From the NCBI RefSeq assembly GCF_020023995.1, contig NZ_NRRD01000009.1, positions 1 through 64,000 on the forward strand: a stretch of DNA of 64,000 nt, given 5' to 3'. A program made the position numbers and the translations under genes. The DNA is from Rhodobacter sp. TJ_12 (GTDB lineage: Bacteria; Pseudomonadota; Alphaproteobacteria; Rhodobacterales; Rhodobacteraceae). Shown in pieces: positions 16,097 to 25,797 of the stretch (the stretch's first letter is position 1; each line of letters begins with the position of its first letter). The notes below the pieces were generated by a model. The model made no database searches. It saw only the letters and a program-made list of their open reading frames with translations, and had not been told where the DNA came from.

Positions 16097-17344
16097 TCAT
16101 AACGCCAGCGCGCGCTTCAGATCATCATGCTCGAAGGCGCTGGCCATGCGGTTGATCTCAGCCGACCGCGCACCGACCGACCGCGCGGTTTCGCGCCAGT
16201 TGGCAGTGACCGTGGCCACCTCCTTGATGATTGCGCGTGCCTGCGCGAGCGTCAGTGCGAAGTATTCCGAAGCCTCTTCCACCAGGTCGAGCGAACAGGT
16301 GCCCTCGTCGAGATCAATATTGGTCGCCAGTACTCGTGCCTTGATGTCAGTCGGCACCGGATTGAGATCGTAGGCCGGCGACAGCGACCATCCAGCCTTG
16401 CCACGCCAGAGAAAACCGTGATTGCGCAGATGATCGTCGACATTGGAGATCAGCACGCTGAAGACGACACGGCGATACAGGGCGTGGGCATCGGTCTTAC
16501 CTTGCGCGCCATGCGCGGTCAGAGCGTCGACGATTTCGGGATAGCTCCCGCGCTCGCCATCCTTGGCCCCCATCATCGCCATCGCTGACAGGAACGGGAT
16601 ACGCACGGCTCCCTCGCGATCGAACCGTCGAGACAGCATGACCTTCTTGCCCGCTACTTCGACGAGTTCGTGGTGCGGCGTGACAATGCCTGCAAGGCCA
16701 GCCAGCCGAAGAGCAATCTCCTCCCATGTCTCAATGCTATATTCGTCGGTTTCCTTCGGGAACTTTGCAATGGAGAGATGACCATGCTGGTCGATGACCG
16801 ATGCCTTCGGCCGCGCGCCGCCAAGCGATGAACCGGGCGCGAAGATAAGCTGGAGGTCCTCGTCAGTTTCTTCATCCCGCAGGATCCGTTCGGTGACCTG
16901 AAGCAAGCGTCCGAGTTCGATCAAGGCGGGAACCCCAGCACGGATCGGCGCCAAGAACTGCTCTTCGCCCACCCGGCGAAAGCGAAGGGCGCCAAGCCGG
17001 GTCTCGTCGGCGACACCTAGGAGATAATCGCTTTCGGTCAGCGTGCGCACCGCGCGACGATCACGTTCAGCGCTGCGTCGCTCTGCGCGCTGCATGAGGC
17101 GGCGCCCCCAGGTGTCGGGCGCGGAATCGCCAATCGAACCAAAGGTCGATAGCCCGGCTGGGGGTGCAAAAGCACCACGCGTTATGGGGAGAGCGGGCTC
17201 AAGCGAGAACCGCTCCGCATCCTTCAGCCAGGCGGGATCGTACTCGAACAGGATCGTTTCGTTGCCTCGGACACGGTTGCTGCGCGCCAGTCCGACGGGA
17301 TGCAAGCGACCGTTCAGATCGACATGGACCTCGAAATCAGCCAT
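16097..17344 (-). CDS. hipA: HipA-family serine/threonine kinase toxin
   Basis: A 415-residue HipA-type toxin. In Escherichia coli HipA phosphorylates glutamyl-tRNA synthetase and induces growth arrest. Visible elements are the N-terminal HipA subdomain, an ATP-loop-like SLGGARPKASV, an IAKFP lysine strand, the catalytic NVDDHLRNHGFLW and the metal-binding AYDLNPVP. All look intact. The ATG overlaps the end of hipB by 8 bases (17337-17344), giving translational coupling. An upstream in-frame extension to 17419 is rejected because it runs inside hipB. Confidence 0.9.
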   Translation of the reverse strand: MADFEVHVDLNGRLHPVGLARSNRVRGNETILFEYDPAWLKDAERFSLEPALPITRGAFAPPAGLSTFGSIGDSAPDTWGRRLMQRAERRSAERDRRAVRTLTESDYLLGVADETRLGALRFRRVGEEQFLAPIRAGVPALIELGRLLQVTERILRDEETDEDLQLIFAPGSSLGGARPKASVIDQHGHLSIAKFPKETDEYSIETWEEIALRLAGLAGIVTPHHELVEVAGKKVMLSRRFDREGAVRIPFLSAMAMMGAKDGERGSYPEIVDALTAHGAQGKTDAHALYRRVVFSVLISNVDDHLRNHGFLWRGKAGWSLSPAYDLNPVPTDIKARVLATNIDLDEGTCSLDLVEEASEYFALTLAQARAIIKEVATVTANWRETARSVGARSAEINRMASAFEHDDLKRALAL

Positions 17345-17672
17345 CGCGCGATGGTCCCGTTGAGCGCCTGAGGTGGACACTCTTTGGCAAGTCAGCACTG
17401 GCCAGCGCCTGGCCGACACTGTCGTTAGCGATATCCGCCACTTGGCTTAGCCCGTCCAGCAGCCCAAGCGCCTGGAGGACGCTCGCATAGATGCCGATGC
17501 TGACACTGGTGTCTCCGGCCTCGATCTTCTGAAGAGTCGATCGCGACGTGAAAGCGCGCTCCGCCACGACAGCCATGGGCAGCCTCCGACGCCGCCGGGC
17601 GTCCTTGATATCTGCGCCGAGCTTGCGCAGCGCACGCCGCACTGCGGCCGGAGGGTTGTGAGGTGTCGGCAT
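17337..17672 (-). CDS. hipB: HipB-like antitoxin, Xre-type repressor
   Basis: A 111-residue protein with an Xre helix-turn-helix at about residues 15-75 (LGADIKDARRRRRL, VAERAFTSRSTLQKIEAGD). It should neutralise HipA and repress the operon by binding the palindrome just upstream of its start. The C-terminal tail of about 25 residues is charged and probably flexible, as in other HipB antitoxins that are degraded by proteases. It starts at ATG 17672 and precedes hipA in the usual order with an 8-base overlap. Confidence 0.85.
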   Translation of the reverse strand: MPTPHNPPAAVRRALRKLGADIKDARRRRRLPMAVVAERAFTSRSTLQKIEAGDTSVSIGIYASVLQALGLLDGLSQVADIANDSVGQALASADLPKSVHLRRSTGPSRDG

Positions 17673-17685
17673 TTGTCATCTTCGC

Positions 17686-17710
17686 GCTACATTATGAAAC
17701 TATATGTAGC
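17686..17710. promoter_or_regulatory. Candidate HipB operator palindrome
   Basis: Perfect 7-bp inverted repeat GCTACAT-N11-ATGTAGC in an AT-rich stretch centred 26 bp upstream of the hipB start, the expected place for an autoregulatory operator. Not tested against other HipB sites. Confidence 0.5.
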
Positions 17711-17943
17711 ATGAAGATAGCATTCTTGAAGAGGCTATGTGCCAATTTTTAGCCGGCCAACCGCGCTTTGCGCCTGAACTCATCCATGGGCTGAATTAGG
17801 GCCCCGCCCGAGATCTTTAGGGCGAGCAACTCACTGTAGGTGGCGGAAGTTCGATACGCTTGCAGGAAAATGCTTCTTGAAGAGCGTCATGCAATTGCGC
17901 TCATTACTGAAGCACCAACGTGCTGACGCTATTAGGAGCAGAC

Positions 17944-18261
17944 ATGAATCTGAACGAATTCGCAAAAAACTTACCAGCAAACTACTCGGAGCATGAATTC
18001 ATTGGCTTAATGAACCAGGTGATCGACCTTAAATCAGCAATTGAACTTCCCAAGTCACAGCGTGACGCCCTATTCGACGGGGCACAGTTCCTCGTGGATT
18101 TTCTGCTCCTCGCCCGCGAAGTCAAAGGCGAACTCGAGGTGCGGGAAGGGCAGCCGATTGTTGAGTACAGCGGGCCGTTTGTTGAGAATATCCTGACACG
18201 TCCAGAAGATCAGCCAGTTGACCCGGAGCACCTGTTCGCTCTCACGGCGCCATCCGCTTGA
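17944..18261 (+). CDS. Hypothetical 105-residue acidic protein
   Basis: A small soluble acidic protein with predicted helices (LNQVIDLKSAI-like and FLVDFLLLAREVKGELE-like segments) and a proline-rich C-terminus. The family is not recognised. ATG 17944 is chosen because TTAGGAGCAGAC precedes it, giving an AGGAG site 7 bases upstream; the earlier in-frame start at 17920 has none. It is divergent from hipBA and separated from the Argonaute operon by a strong hairpin, so it is probably its own transcription unit. Confidence 0.6.
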   Translation: MNLNEFAKNLPANYSEHEFIGLMNQVIDLKSAIELPKSQRDALFDGAQFLVDFLLLAREVKGELEVREGQPIVEYSGPFVENILTRPEDQPVDPEHLFALTAPSA

Positions 18262-18319
18262 TCCAACGGCGCGCAGCGCACAGTTGATCTTCTCAGAAAC
18301 TGCTCTGCGCGCTCAACTA

Positions 18320-18368
18320 TATTCAAGCCGAAGGAACCTGCTTGCGCGAGGCTCCTTCGGCTTGAATA
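18320..18368. terminator. 16-bp inverted repeat, probable terminator hairpin
   Basis: TATTCAAGCCGAAGGA (18320-18335) and its perfect complement (18353-18368) flank a 17-base loop. It lies 58 bp after the stop at 18261. No long T-run follows, so it may act as a hairpin barrier or an RNA-end stabiliser rather than a classical terminator. Confidence 0.5.
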
Positions 18369-18810
18369 CAGTCGCATTGTAACGACGCATTTTGGTCGCC
18401 TTGCTGCCCCCAAATTTGACGCACGCGAACGGCAGCTCTTCCGATTTACATGTCCGAAAGCCGCCAATCTGCAACCGGGCGCTGTGCCGCCCTGCGGCAT
18501 TCCCCAGACCGGTCATTCGTGCCGCACGCAGCAATTTCGACTGGTCGGTGCCAGCGACGCGGGACGAAGTGAGTTTTCGCTGCGGCTGCGCCAAAGTTTG
18601 CTGTGACGAAGCCCGCTAAGTAAAAAGCGGCTGTTTCCGCCCGGTGACAAAACGTATGGATATCGGTTGTTCTTGCCGTCGGATGGTTGAGGACCGGTCA
18701 TGCGATCGTATCCAACAGGTACCCTAGATTCACTGTTGGGATATTAAGTTAGCATGTCTGTGTAGTAAATCTTGAGTGTAAACCGGGCTGAATGTCGATA
18801 TATAGAAGTT
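18369..18810. other. Leader region of the Argonaute operon
   Basis: About 440 bp without a supported gene. The first half is GC-rich mosaic sequence; the last 100 bp turn AT-rich and should hold the operon promoter. The reading frame of the next gene is open back to a TTG at 18772, but ATG 18811 is a better start. Confidence 0.45.
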
Positions 18811-20760
18811 ATGCATACCGACTTCTCTGCCTTATCGCCCTCTGAGTTCGAGGCGCTTTCAGCCGACCTGATCGGTCGTGCTCTTGGCATCCGCTTCGAG
18901 CAATTCGGCGAAGGAGCCGATGGTGGGATAGATGGACGTCACGCGCCGGAGGCGCAAGGCCTAACGATCCTACAAGCTAAGAGATACGAGAAATCTGCTA
19001 TCGCAGCTTTGAAGCGTGAAATGTCGAAGGAGCGGGCGAAGATCGATCAGCTGGCGCCCGATCGCTACATCCTGTCGACGTCTGTAGCGATGACGCCACA
19101 ACGAAAGCAGGACCTCGTAGAGATTTGCGGCCCCGCCATCCGATCTCCGGGAAACATCTTCGGGCGCGAGGATCTTGAGGCGCTGCTACGCGCTCATCCT
19201 GACATCGAAGAAGCTCATCCCAAGTTATGGACCCCCGCGAGCGGGCGTACGCTGAAGCGGATGCTGAATGAAACGCTGGATGAGCGCGAAGGCCGCTTGC
19301 CGCCACCTTCGGTCCTTCAAGCTTTGCTTCCAAAGCCAGGGGTCGGCAGCAAGGTGGAGTCGGAGGCGGAAGCGCAAAGGGATACTCTGTTTCTCGTCGG
19401 AGCACGCCCCGACCACGATCAGTTCATTTTATGGCTCGGTCCAAAGCTCGAAGCGCACGGCTATCGCGTTTTTTCCGAGATCCTGACCCTCGAGCCTGGA
19501 GACAGATGGCACAAGGAGATTGGAGTGGCGCTGGAGCACCGCGCTGTGAAGGTGCTGGCGGTGTCGGGCGCGGCCACTCGCGCCAACGAAGACGCTATGG
19601 ATCTAATCGACAGGGCGAAGACGCTTGCCGCAAGTCTTGGTGACGCTCGCTTGATAATCCCGCTACGGATCGAGGAGGGGGCCAAGATTGATGGTCTCCG
19701 CGATGCGACGCCTGCCGATTTCACGAGCGGCTGGGCGGAAGGGCTTTCGAAGCTTCTCGAGACACTGCGCCGCCAACAAGTGACGTGCCGTCGTGAGAGC
19801 ATCGCTGTCGCAGCCCAATGGGACAGCTTCCGAAAGCGTGGTGCTGTTCCGCTGGTGCGCGAGCCAGAATCCTTGGTCTCCAATTGGATTCAGATATTGG
19901 AAATGCCCGATGAACTCCATTTTTACGAGGCGACGGGAGCGGTCCAAACCGGCGTCCTCAAGAGACGGGTGCAAGGGCTGTCGTTTCCCGCCGTCGCGTA
20001 TGAGCGAGGCGTGATTACTTTCGCAGCGCCGCCAGATGTTGAGGAAAGCTTCGGAGGAGTGGCGAAGTTGCGCCTGCGGACATCTGTGCCGGTTGTGGAT
20101 GCGGTGGATAACGGAATGCCCGAGATCGGTGTCGCGGGGCGTGATTTGTCGAACATGCTCACGGGCCTGCTGCGCGATGGATGGGAACGGCACTGCAGGA
20201 AGATCGGAATGGTCGCCTACGCGTATTCCAACGGCGATGGTTTCCATGTGTCCCCGACTCAAGTTGGGATTGGTGAACGGGTACCTTGGGGCCGGCAAGG
20301 CGAGCGCAGGTCGTCGATGCTGCGCAACATCGCCCGAAAGCATGTCTGGTCATATGGTGTAACAGCGATTCCTCGGAACTGGCCTTTCTGGCACTTCCGC
20401 CTGAAGGCGCGCGTCCTCTTCGCGGAGGACAACGATACGGAGCAGGGCGAACGCATAGATGACCCGAAGAAGATGCACCGCCTTCGCAGATCGGTCTGCA
20501 AGGGTTGGCGCAACAAGCAATGGCATGGGCGGCTTCTGGCATTCCTTCAGATCATGTCGGGCGACTCAGCCTACATTCGGGTTTCGCTTGCTCCGGGCCA
20601 AGACATGCTTCTTTCCTCTGAGCCCCTTCTCTTCACGTCGCCGGTTAGTACAGCTCTTCCTGACGTGGCCGACCCAGATGCTGAGGAGCAGGACGAAAGC
20701 ACGCTCGGGCGGCCCGCGGCTGACGGCGAAGATGCCGAGCCCGAAGGAGACGGTAAATGA
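18811..20760 (+). CDS. Mrr-like nuclease / TIR / APAZ effector protein of a short Argonaute system
   Basis: About 649 residues in three parts. (1) An N-terminal Mrr-type PD-(D/E)xK nuclease with [23 protein letters not shown] and LQAKRY; the D and QxK residues are present, so it should be active. (2) A TIR-like domain (about 19380-19680) with an [17 protein letters not shown] start, GYRVFSEI and KVLAVSGAA. (3) An APAZ region with [11 protein letters not shown] and, near the end, WHGRLL and [12 protein letters not shown], then an acidic tail. APAZ proteins pair with catalytically dead short Argonautes and carry the effector. Here two potential effectors are fused. By eye the TIR glutamate expected after KVLAVSGAA is not conserved. 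ATG 18811 is used; the stop overlaps the next start by ATGA. Confidence 0.85.
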   Translation: MHTDFSALSPSEFEALSADLIGRALGIRFEQFGEGADGGIDGRHAPEAQGLTILQAKRYEKSAIAALKREMSKERAKIDQLAPDRYILSTSVAMTPQRKQDLVEICGPAIRSPGNIFGREDLEALLRAHPDIEEAHPKLWTPASGRTLKRMLNETLDEREGRLPPPSVLQALLPKPGVGSKVESEAEAQRDTLFLVGARPDHDQFILWLGPKLEAHGYRVFSEILTLEPGDRWHKEIGVALEHRAVKVLAVSGAATRANEDAMDLIDRAKTLAASLGDARLIIPLRIEEGAKIDGLRDATPADFTSGWAEGLSKLLETLRRQQVTCRRESIAVAAQWDSFRKRGAVPLVREPESLVSNWIQILEMPDELHFYEATGAVQTGVLKRRVQGLSFPAVAYERGVITFAAPPDVEESFGGVAKLRLRTSVPVVDAVDNGMPEIGVAGRDLSNMLTGLLRDGWERHCRKIGMVAYAYSNGDGFHVSPTQVGIGERVPWGRQGERRSSMLRNIARKHVWSYGVTAIPRNWPFWHFRLKARVLFAEDNDTEQGERIDDPKKMHRLRRSVCKGWRNKQWHGRLLAFLQIMSGDSAYIRVSLAPGQDMLLSSEPLLFTSPVSTALPDVADPDAEEQDESTLGRPAADGEDAEPEGDGK

Positions 20761-22313
20761 GGTTTCCCGAGGCAAGCTTGATCGTAGATCACTTGGACGA
20801 GCCAGAACTCGACTTCCGCCATGACCAGAGGAGCCACCACCCAAAGGATGGCCTGTTTCTCTATGGACCGCATGACGGCCCACGGACGCCTAGAGAGGTT
20901 CGAATTGGGGTTGTCGGAACGTCGGATGGGATCAGCCACTTCCGCTCTTGGAGCCGACGGCTGCTTTCGGGGATACCGGTGCCGCCTCCCGGGCCGACGG
21001 AGAAGAAGGAGCGTCTTCATCTCGCGGACTTCGCCGGGCTCGAAGAGACATTCGGCGTTACGTTCGATCCAGATCGGCTCAGGGCCCTGACGGTCGAGTT
21101 CGACGCCATCGAGCGCGCGACGAGAGTGCAGAACATGCACGAGGCCGTCGATGCGGTAGCCCGTATCTACACTGAGCGCGTCCACAAATTTAGGCGCAAC
21201 GAAGAAGGATCGATCGACATATGGATATTCGTCGTGCCCGAGATAGTGTACGAGCGATGCCGTCCGGAATCGAGGCGGACCGGTTTGACCCTCTTCGCCG
21301 GGAAAACGCCCAAGAAGCAGCGCGCAAGGTCAGCCCAGTCGTTCCTTTTCATGGACGAACGGTTTGATCCGCGCATCGAGGACGTGTTTGACGACATTCC
21401 CGACTTCCGTAGGCACATTAAGGCGACCTTGCTCTCGATCGCGCCATCTCAGATCCTGCGCGAGTCGACCCTCGAGCCGACAGCGTTCACCAACTGTGCG
21501 GGCTATCCCAAGCGAACCACCCAAGACCCGGCGACGGTGGCGTGGAACATCGCGACGGGGCTTTACTACAAGACTCAGGACCGACCGCCCTGGAGGCTGT
21601 CGAACGTGCGCGAAGGGGTATGCTACATCGGGATGGTCTACAAAAACCTCCCGAACAACCGCGACAACCACGTCTGCTGCGCGGCGCAGATGTTTCTGAG
21701 TGAGGGCGATGGTGTGGTGTTCCGCGGCGCGAATGGCCCTTGGAAGACAGGCGAGTACGAGTACCATCTAAACGCTCACGCCGCGGAAGAGCTTCTAGGG
21801 ACTGTGATCGAAGCGTATCGGGAGCTTCATTCCGAACCGCCCAAGGAGCTCTTCATCCATGGGCAGGCGTCATTCAACGACGAGGAGTGGAATGCCTTCT
21901 GTCGCGCGGCGCCGAAGGGGACGAATGTCGTCGGCGTTCGGATCAAGTCAACGGGTGGTGACGCAAAGCTTTTCCGTGCTGGCGACTACCCTGTGATCAG
22001 GGGAACGGGCCTAAACTTAGACGAGAAGAACGCCTACCTTTGGACGAGCGGCTACGTCCCACAGCTGGATACGTATATCGGGCCTGAAACACCCAACCCG
22101 CTTATGGTGACGATCTTGCGCTCAAAGCATCGTCAACCAGAGATGCGGACGGTTCTTGCTGACATCATGGGACTGACAAAGATTAACTACAACTCGTGTA
22201 ACTTCAACGACGGGCTACCGGTAACGGTTCGCTTCGCGAAGATGGTCGGCGACATCCTTGTGATGGGTTCGGCGCGGGAGGGCGGACCGCAACCATTCAA
22301 ATACTATATTTAG
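20757..22313 (+). CDS. Short prokaryotic Argonaute (MID-PIWI, PIWI probably inactive)
   Basis: A 518-residue short pAgo. The N-terminal part has HLDEPELDF, then LFLYGPHDG and VRIGVVGTS. The MID-PIWI junction shows [19 protein letters not shown] followed by RPPWRL, and the first PIWI strand reads VCYIGMVY. Catalytic Argonautes have a DEDX tetrad; the first aspartate position here appears replaced, as is usual in short pAgos, so target cleavage is unlikely. It should bind a guide and recognise target nucleic acid, activating the APAZ partner encoded just upstream with a 4-base overlap. The frame is intact and of normal length. Confidence 0.88.
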   Translation: MRFPEASLIVDHLDEPELDFRHDQRSHHPKDGLFLYGPHDGPRTPREVRIGVVGTSDGISHFRSWSRRLLSGIPVPPPGPTEKKERLHLADFAGLEETFGVTFDPDRLRALTVEFDAIERATRVQNMHEAVDAVARIYTERVHKFRRNEEGSIDIWIFVVPEIVYERCRPESRRTGLTLFAGKTPKKQRARSAQSFLFMDERFDPRIEDVFDDIPDFRRHIKATLLSIAPSQILRESTLEPTAFTNCAGYPKRTTQDPATVAWNIATGLYYKTQDRPPWRLSNVREGVCYIGMVYKNLPNNRDNHVCCAAQMFLSEGDGVVFRGANGPWKTGEYEYHLNAHAAEELLGTVIEAYRELHSEPPKELFIHGQASFNDEEWNAFCRAAPKGTNVVGVRIKSTGGDAKLFRAGDYPVIRGTGLNLDEKNAYLWTSGYVPQLDTYIGPETPNPLMVTILRSKHRQPEMRTVLADIMGLTKINYNSCNFNDGLPVTVRFAKMVGDILVMGSAREGGPQPFKYYI

Positions 22314-22406
22314 AGGGGCTGCTCTCGGGCATGTGCTCAGATAGCTGAGGCAACGACCGGCCCAGAGCCGTCGATCGAGCACGGGCGCATGCGGCGGCGC
22401 ACTTCA

Positions 22407-22462
22407 CCGAAGCGGCCGTTCATGGCTTGGCGCAGCAAAATCCTAGGTCGAAGGTCGCTGAT
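22407..22462 (+). repeat. Dispersed intergenic repeat, copy A
   Basis: Core of a repeated intergenic element, with CCGAAGCGG...TCATGGC...GGCGCAG then AAATCC...GTCGCTGAT. It shares this order with copies at 26381, 27360 and 28590, all in the same orientation. This copy lies just after the Argonaute gene. Confidence 0.65.
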
Positions 22463-22706
22463 ACGGACAAAACGGTCGTGCCCCAAGATCAATTGTTCTG
22501 TCCGGTGCGAGGGATTCAAGGAATGCCGAGTCATGGCTGATCGCTAAAACAGCCCTATCATAAGCAGACAGCGCAGCCTCGAGTGCTGCGATACCATCCA
22601 GATCAAGGTGATCGGTTGGCTCGTCCAAGATGAGCGGCGGCGGCGGAGTGGCACCGAGGGCAACCAACCCGATCAACCGCAGGCAAATAGCAAGGAATAC
22701 CAACAC
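22443..22706 (-). pseudogene. C-terminal fragment of an ABC-F ATPase
   Basis: The frame reads PPPLILDEPTDHLDLDGIA, a Walker B plus D-loop typical of ABC-F proteins (Uup/EttA type), followed by LAISHDSAFLE (H-loop) and APDRTIDLG. The Walker A half, the signature motif and the other ATPase domain are missing, and only a non-ATG start is available. It is a remnant beside a dispersed repeat. Confidence 0.7.
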
Positions 22707-22789
22707 CCCGTAAGGCGGCGTGAACTTCCACAGCGTCTTGCCAAATCAGGAAAGTGGGATCTCGCCGCCATTGTCTTTGCCCTGCGCAC

Positions 22790-24154
22790 TCATCGGCAGT
22801 TGGCTGCTTCCGCAGGGGAGGTGATCACGCAAGCCCCGGGCAGCGCGGCTGCGTCGGGCGATACGGCCAGAACGATAAGTGCTTCCGCTTTGGGGAAAGC
22901 TGATGCCGCGCGAGCTTGAACAGTCGCATCGGTGACCTTGTTCAGAAGCGAAGGCAAGGTCAGCGCAAGATTTGCGTCCTTCCCATCCAGAAGAGCCATC
23001 AATGCAGATGAGGATGCGGCGCCCGGCAGCGTTGCTGTCCGTTCGCCATTTGCCTTGAACGGCTCCTTTCGGGCGGTCAGATCACCCATCTTAGGCGCGG
23101 TTAAGAACTCGGAATAGGCCGCGAGGACGATTGTTTCCGCCTCGGCCAATTTGGCGGTTTCTACCTCGCCCGACAAAACCATAACACGCAGGTCACGCGA
23201 ATAGCCAGCCAGACCCGCACCAAAACCATAGCTTGCGCGCAGCCCGGTTCTGACCGCGTCGAAGAGTACACTTTTGTCGTCACCTCCAAGGGCGGTGGCC
23301 AGCAATAAGTCTTCGAATTCGCTCCCTTCACGGGTCGGCGGAAGCGGCCCCATCAAAACAAGCGTCGATGTCTGGGCAGTCGGGACGTGCAGCAGAATTC
23401 GCCTTGGTGCGAAATCGGCGGTGGGTGCGGAAGCGACAACCGCCTTCCCGGCAGGAAGCCTAGAAAGCAGCGCATCCACGGCCCCACCTGCATCCGCTTC
23501 GCTGATTTCCCCGGCAATCACCACTTTTGCGCCTTTGCGGACCACAGTCTGCTGATACCAATCCATGACTTCCGCGCGTGTCACTGTCGTGATCATCTCA
23601 GGTGGATCGACAGACAGTGCGCGGCGCAGAGGTGTATCGCCAAGAATGGCCCAACGCAGCGCATCATACCCGTTATTGGCTGGTTGCGACGCCGCTTCGG
23701 CCATGTTCGCGGCAAATCCCTGCTGGATCCGGTCGAACCAGCCTTGATCCATGGTCGGCTTTGCCAGATGCGCCGCGGCAATCTCTACCGCCTTGTCGAG
23801 GTTTTTTTGGGGAACGACCAACTCTCCAAAGAGATAATCAGGCGTCACCGACAAATGACCCTCAGCCTTCAGATCGGCAAAGGTTTCCACCACCTCCCCC
23901 GGCGGAAACCCCTCGGCCCCGCCTGCAAGGATCAGATCCGTTCCGATGTATGGCACGGCCTGATTTACGTCGCCGCGCAGGGCCCAATTGGTCGGCCAAG
24001 CGATCTGGATTGCCACATCATCAGCCCCTGGAATGTAGATCCGCGTATATGTGATGCCGCCGGGGCTGGTCTCGGTGGCGGCACTGGCGTTTTCCTTCTC
24101 CTGGCATCCCGCCAGCAGGATCACGGCAAAAGCTGCGGCGACTAAGTGTTTCAT
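22790..24154 (-). CDS. M16-family lipoprotein, non-catalytic partner
   Basis: A 454-residue protein with a lipoprotein signal: hydrophobic residues 4-15 then the lipobox LAGC. The body has the M16 (pitrilysin-like) pattern, including a GGAEGFPPGEVVE segment, a MDWYQQTVVRKGAKVVIAG strand at mid-protein and a second homologous half. No HXXEH zinc motif is visible, so it is probably the substrate-binding, non-catalytic subunit. Its start overlaps the stop of the upstream catalytic gene by ATGA, so the two should be made together and form a periplasm-facing heterodimer. The substrate is unknown. Confidence 0.75.
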   Translation of the reverse strand: MKHLVAAAFAVILLAGCQEKENASAATETSPGGITYTRIYIPGADDVAIQIAWPTNWALRGDVNQAVPYIGTDLILAGGAEGFPPGEVVETFADLKAEGHLSVTPDYLFGELVVPQKNLDKAVEIAAAHLAKPTMDQGWFDRIQQGFAANMAEAASQPANNGYDALRWAILGDTPLRRALSVDPPEMITTVTRAEVMDWYQQTVVRKGAKVVIAGEISEADAGGAVDALLSRLPAGKAVVASAPTADFAPRRILLHVPTAQTSTLVLMGPLPPTREGSEFEDLLLATALGGDDKSVLFDAVRTGLRASYGFGAGLAGYSRDLRVMVLSGEVETAKLAEAETIVLAAYSEFLTAPKMGDLTARKEPFKANGERTATLPGAASSSALMALLDGKDANLALTLPSLLNKVTDATVQARAASAFPKAEALIVLAVSPDAAALPGACVITSPAEAANCR

Positions 24155-25437
24155 AAGTTTGGGTCCGTTCCTATGAAGGCAATGGCAGTGCGTCCAGGGG
24201 CGACGAGGGCCGCGAGGATGGTGTCAATGTCTGAAGCATCGATCTGGGCATCGATCTTGCGCATCTGGCGTTCGGTCTTGGGTTCACGCAAGGCCGAGAC
24301 GCGCGACAGCGTGTAATCCGCCATCCAGCGCGCGGTTTCATCTTCATCCGACCAGTCGGGCCAGAAGCCCTTGAACCGTTCGCGAACACGGCCGTAGGTC
24401 GCGTCCGGAACCCCTTTTGCCGAGGCAGCAAGAGCGGCCTCAAAGGCCGTTTGCATCTGCGCAAAGCCGATGCCCTTGTCAGGTTCGGCCGAGAAAGTCA
24501 GTTCGATATGCGTCTCATTGATAGGGGCAATGGAGATGCTGAAACTCTTGGTGACAAAGGCATTGAACCGCAACGGCCCTGCAAGGCCGCCCGGGAGGTT
24601 GGTGTCGAGGATATCGCGTGCCAAGGCAGTCTGCGCCTCGAGCAAGTCGAAATCCACGGGTTCTGGCAAGGTCACGACCCGGCGCCAGGTCATGCGGGGG
24701 GCGGCGCTCGGGTCGGGGTAGCGGAAGATGCGGGCTTCGGGCGCAGCAAGGGCGAAGGGCGGCGGGACGATGTCTTCGCGGTTCGCGTCCAGGGCGGGGA
24801 AACCCGCTTCCGCCATCGCCTTCGCCAATTGGTGCTCGGTCACATCGCCAGTGACAACCAGCCGGGCAAGTTCGGGGCGATGGGTTTCAGCGTGAAAGGC
24901 CCGTGCCGCGTCATAGGTCAGCGCCTTGATCTGCTCTGGCGTGCCGATGACCGAGGCGGCGATGGCATTGCCTTTGTAAAGAAACGCCTCCATCTCTTCG
25001 GCGGCCTGCGTATCGGGGTTGTTCGCTATGCGCCAATCATATTCGCGCAGGATGATGTCGCGCTCGGTCTCGGCGAGACCTTGCGGTAGGTCGATGGGGT
25101 CAAACACCACCTGCAACCGCCGCAGCATGTCGGTCAAATCCTCGGGCGGGCCGGAAAGCCAGTAGCCGACGGCAAAGTCGTTGGTCCAAGCGTTGCTGTC
25201 GCGATCCTCGGGGCGGGAGTTCTTTCCGATGTTGGGCAGCCAGGCTAGATGTTCGGTGTAGTGGGCGAGGATGGGGTGATGCTGTGGATAAACAATCAAG
25301 AAATGGACTTGTCCGCTTTCGTTGTTATGCGCGACAAACTTTACAGCCGATGAAGAACCTGCCATGGCGCCCAAAAAATATATTGCGCCCAGAAAAGGGA
25401 TTACTAAAGCTAAAATGCCGCAGGCCCATTTGATCAT
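24151..25437 (-). CDS. M16-family zinc metallopeptidase, membrane-anchored
   Basis: A 428-residue protein with an N-terminal hydrophobic anchor (residues 6-26). It carries the inverted zinc motif HXXEH as HYTEH near residue 60. A downstream glutamate in ETERDIILREYD, about 80 residues later, fits the third zinc ligand, so the enzyme should be active. Two M16 halves are visible, the second lacking the motif. It is coupled by a 4-base overlap to a non-catalytic M16 lipoprotein, a two-subunit arrangement known for bacterial M16B peptidases. Sequence upstream is AT-rich and foreign-looking. Confidence 0.78.
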   Translation of the reverse strand: MIKWACGILALVIPFLGAIYFLGAMAGSSSAVKFVAHNNESGQVHFLIVYPQHHPILAHYTEHLAWLPNIGKNSRPEDRDSNAWTNDFAVGYWLSGPPEDLTDMLRRLQVVFDPIDLPQGLAETERDIILREYDWRIANNPDTQAAEEMEAFLYKGNAIAASVIGTPEQIKALTYDAARAFHAETHRPELARLVVTGDVTEHQLAKAMAEAGFPALDANREDIVPPPFALAAPEARIFRYPDPSAAPRMTWRRVVTLPEPVDFDLLEAQTALARDILDTNLPGGLAGPLRFNAFVTKSFSISIAPINETHIELTFSAEPDKGIGFAQMQTAFEAALAASAKGVPDATYGRVRERFKGFWPDWSDEDETARWMADYTLSRVSALREPKTERQMRKIDAQIDASDIDTILAALVAPGRTAIAFIGTDPNL

Positions 25438-25501
25438 ATTCTCTCTTTCGCGCTGCAGATACTGCGTCTCCCAGCAAAAATGACGACCCTATATTATTCG
25501 C

Positions 25502-25747
25502 TCAGAAGTATCCCTGGGCTAAAATAGCAAGTCGATAGCTTAAAATTAAAAAAGCCAGCCACCAAAGAACTTTTTCATATTTAACTGAGAGGGCCGATGT
25601 GCCGACCTGAAATGCTGGAATCGCGCGAAGTGCATTTGCAATCGAAAAGATAAAAATAAGTGAACTGAAGGCGATTAAATTCATGGGTAAAACAAAATGA
25701 GCCGCTGATATGAAAGCAAAAATAACAGGAGTTGAATACTTCAGCAT
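25502..25747 (-). CDS. Small hydrophobic membrane protein
   Basis: About 81 residues with three predicted hydrophobic segments (residues 5-20, 22-40 and 60-79). The start MLKYST at 25747 is preferred, with a weak AAGG site about 13 bases upstream; the longer frame to 25885 has a polar, non-coding-like extension overlapping the 56-residue gene. The region is much more AT-rich than its neighbours, which suggests recent transfer. No family recognised. Confidence 0.5.
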   Translation of the reverse strand: MLKYSTPVIFAFISAAHFVLPMNLIAFSSLIFIFSIANALRAIPAFQVGTSALSVKYEKVLWWLAFLILSYRLAILAQGYF

Positions 25748-25797
25748 CAATTGGGCCCTTGTGCTATGTGGTCGCGTGGCGCTACCATGGTTTGTAA

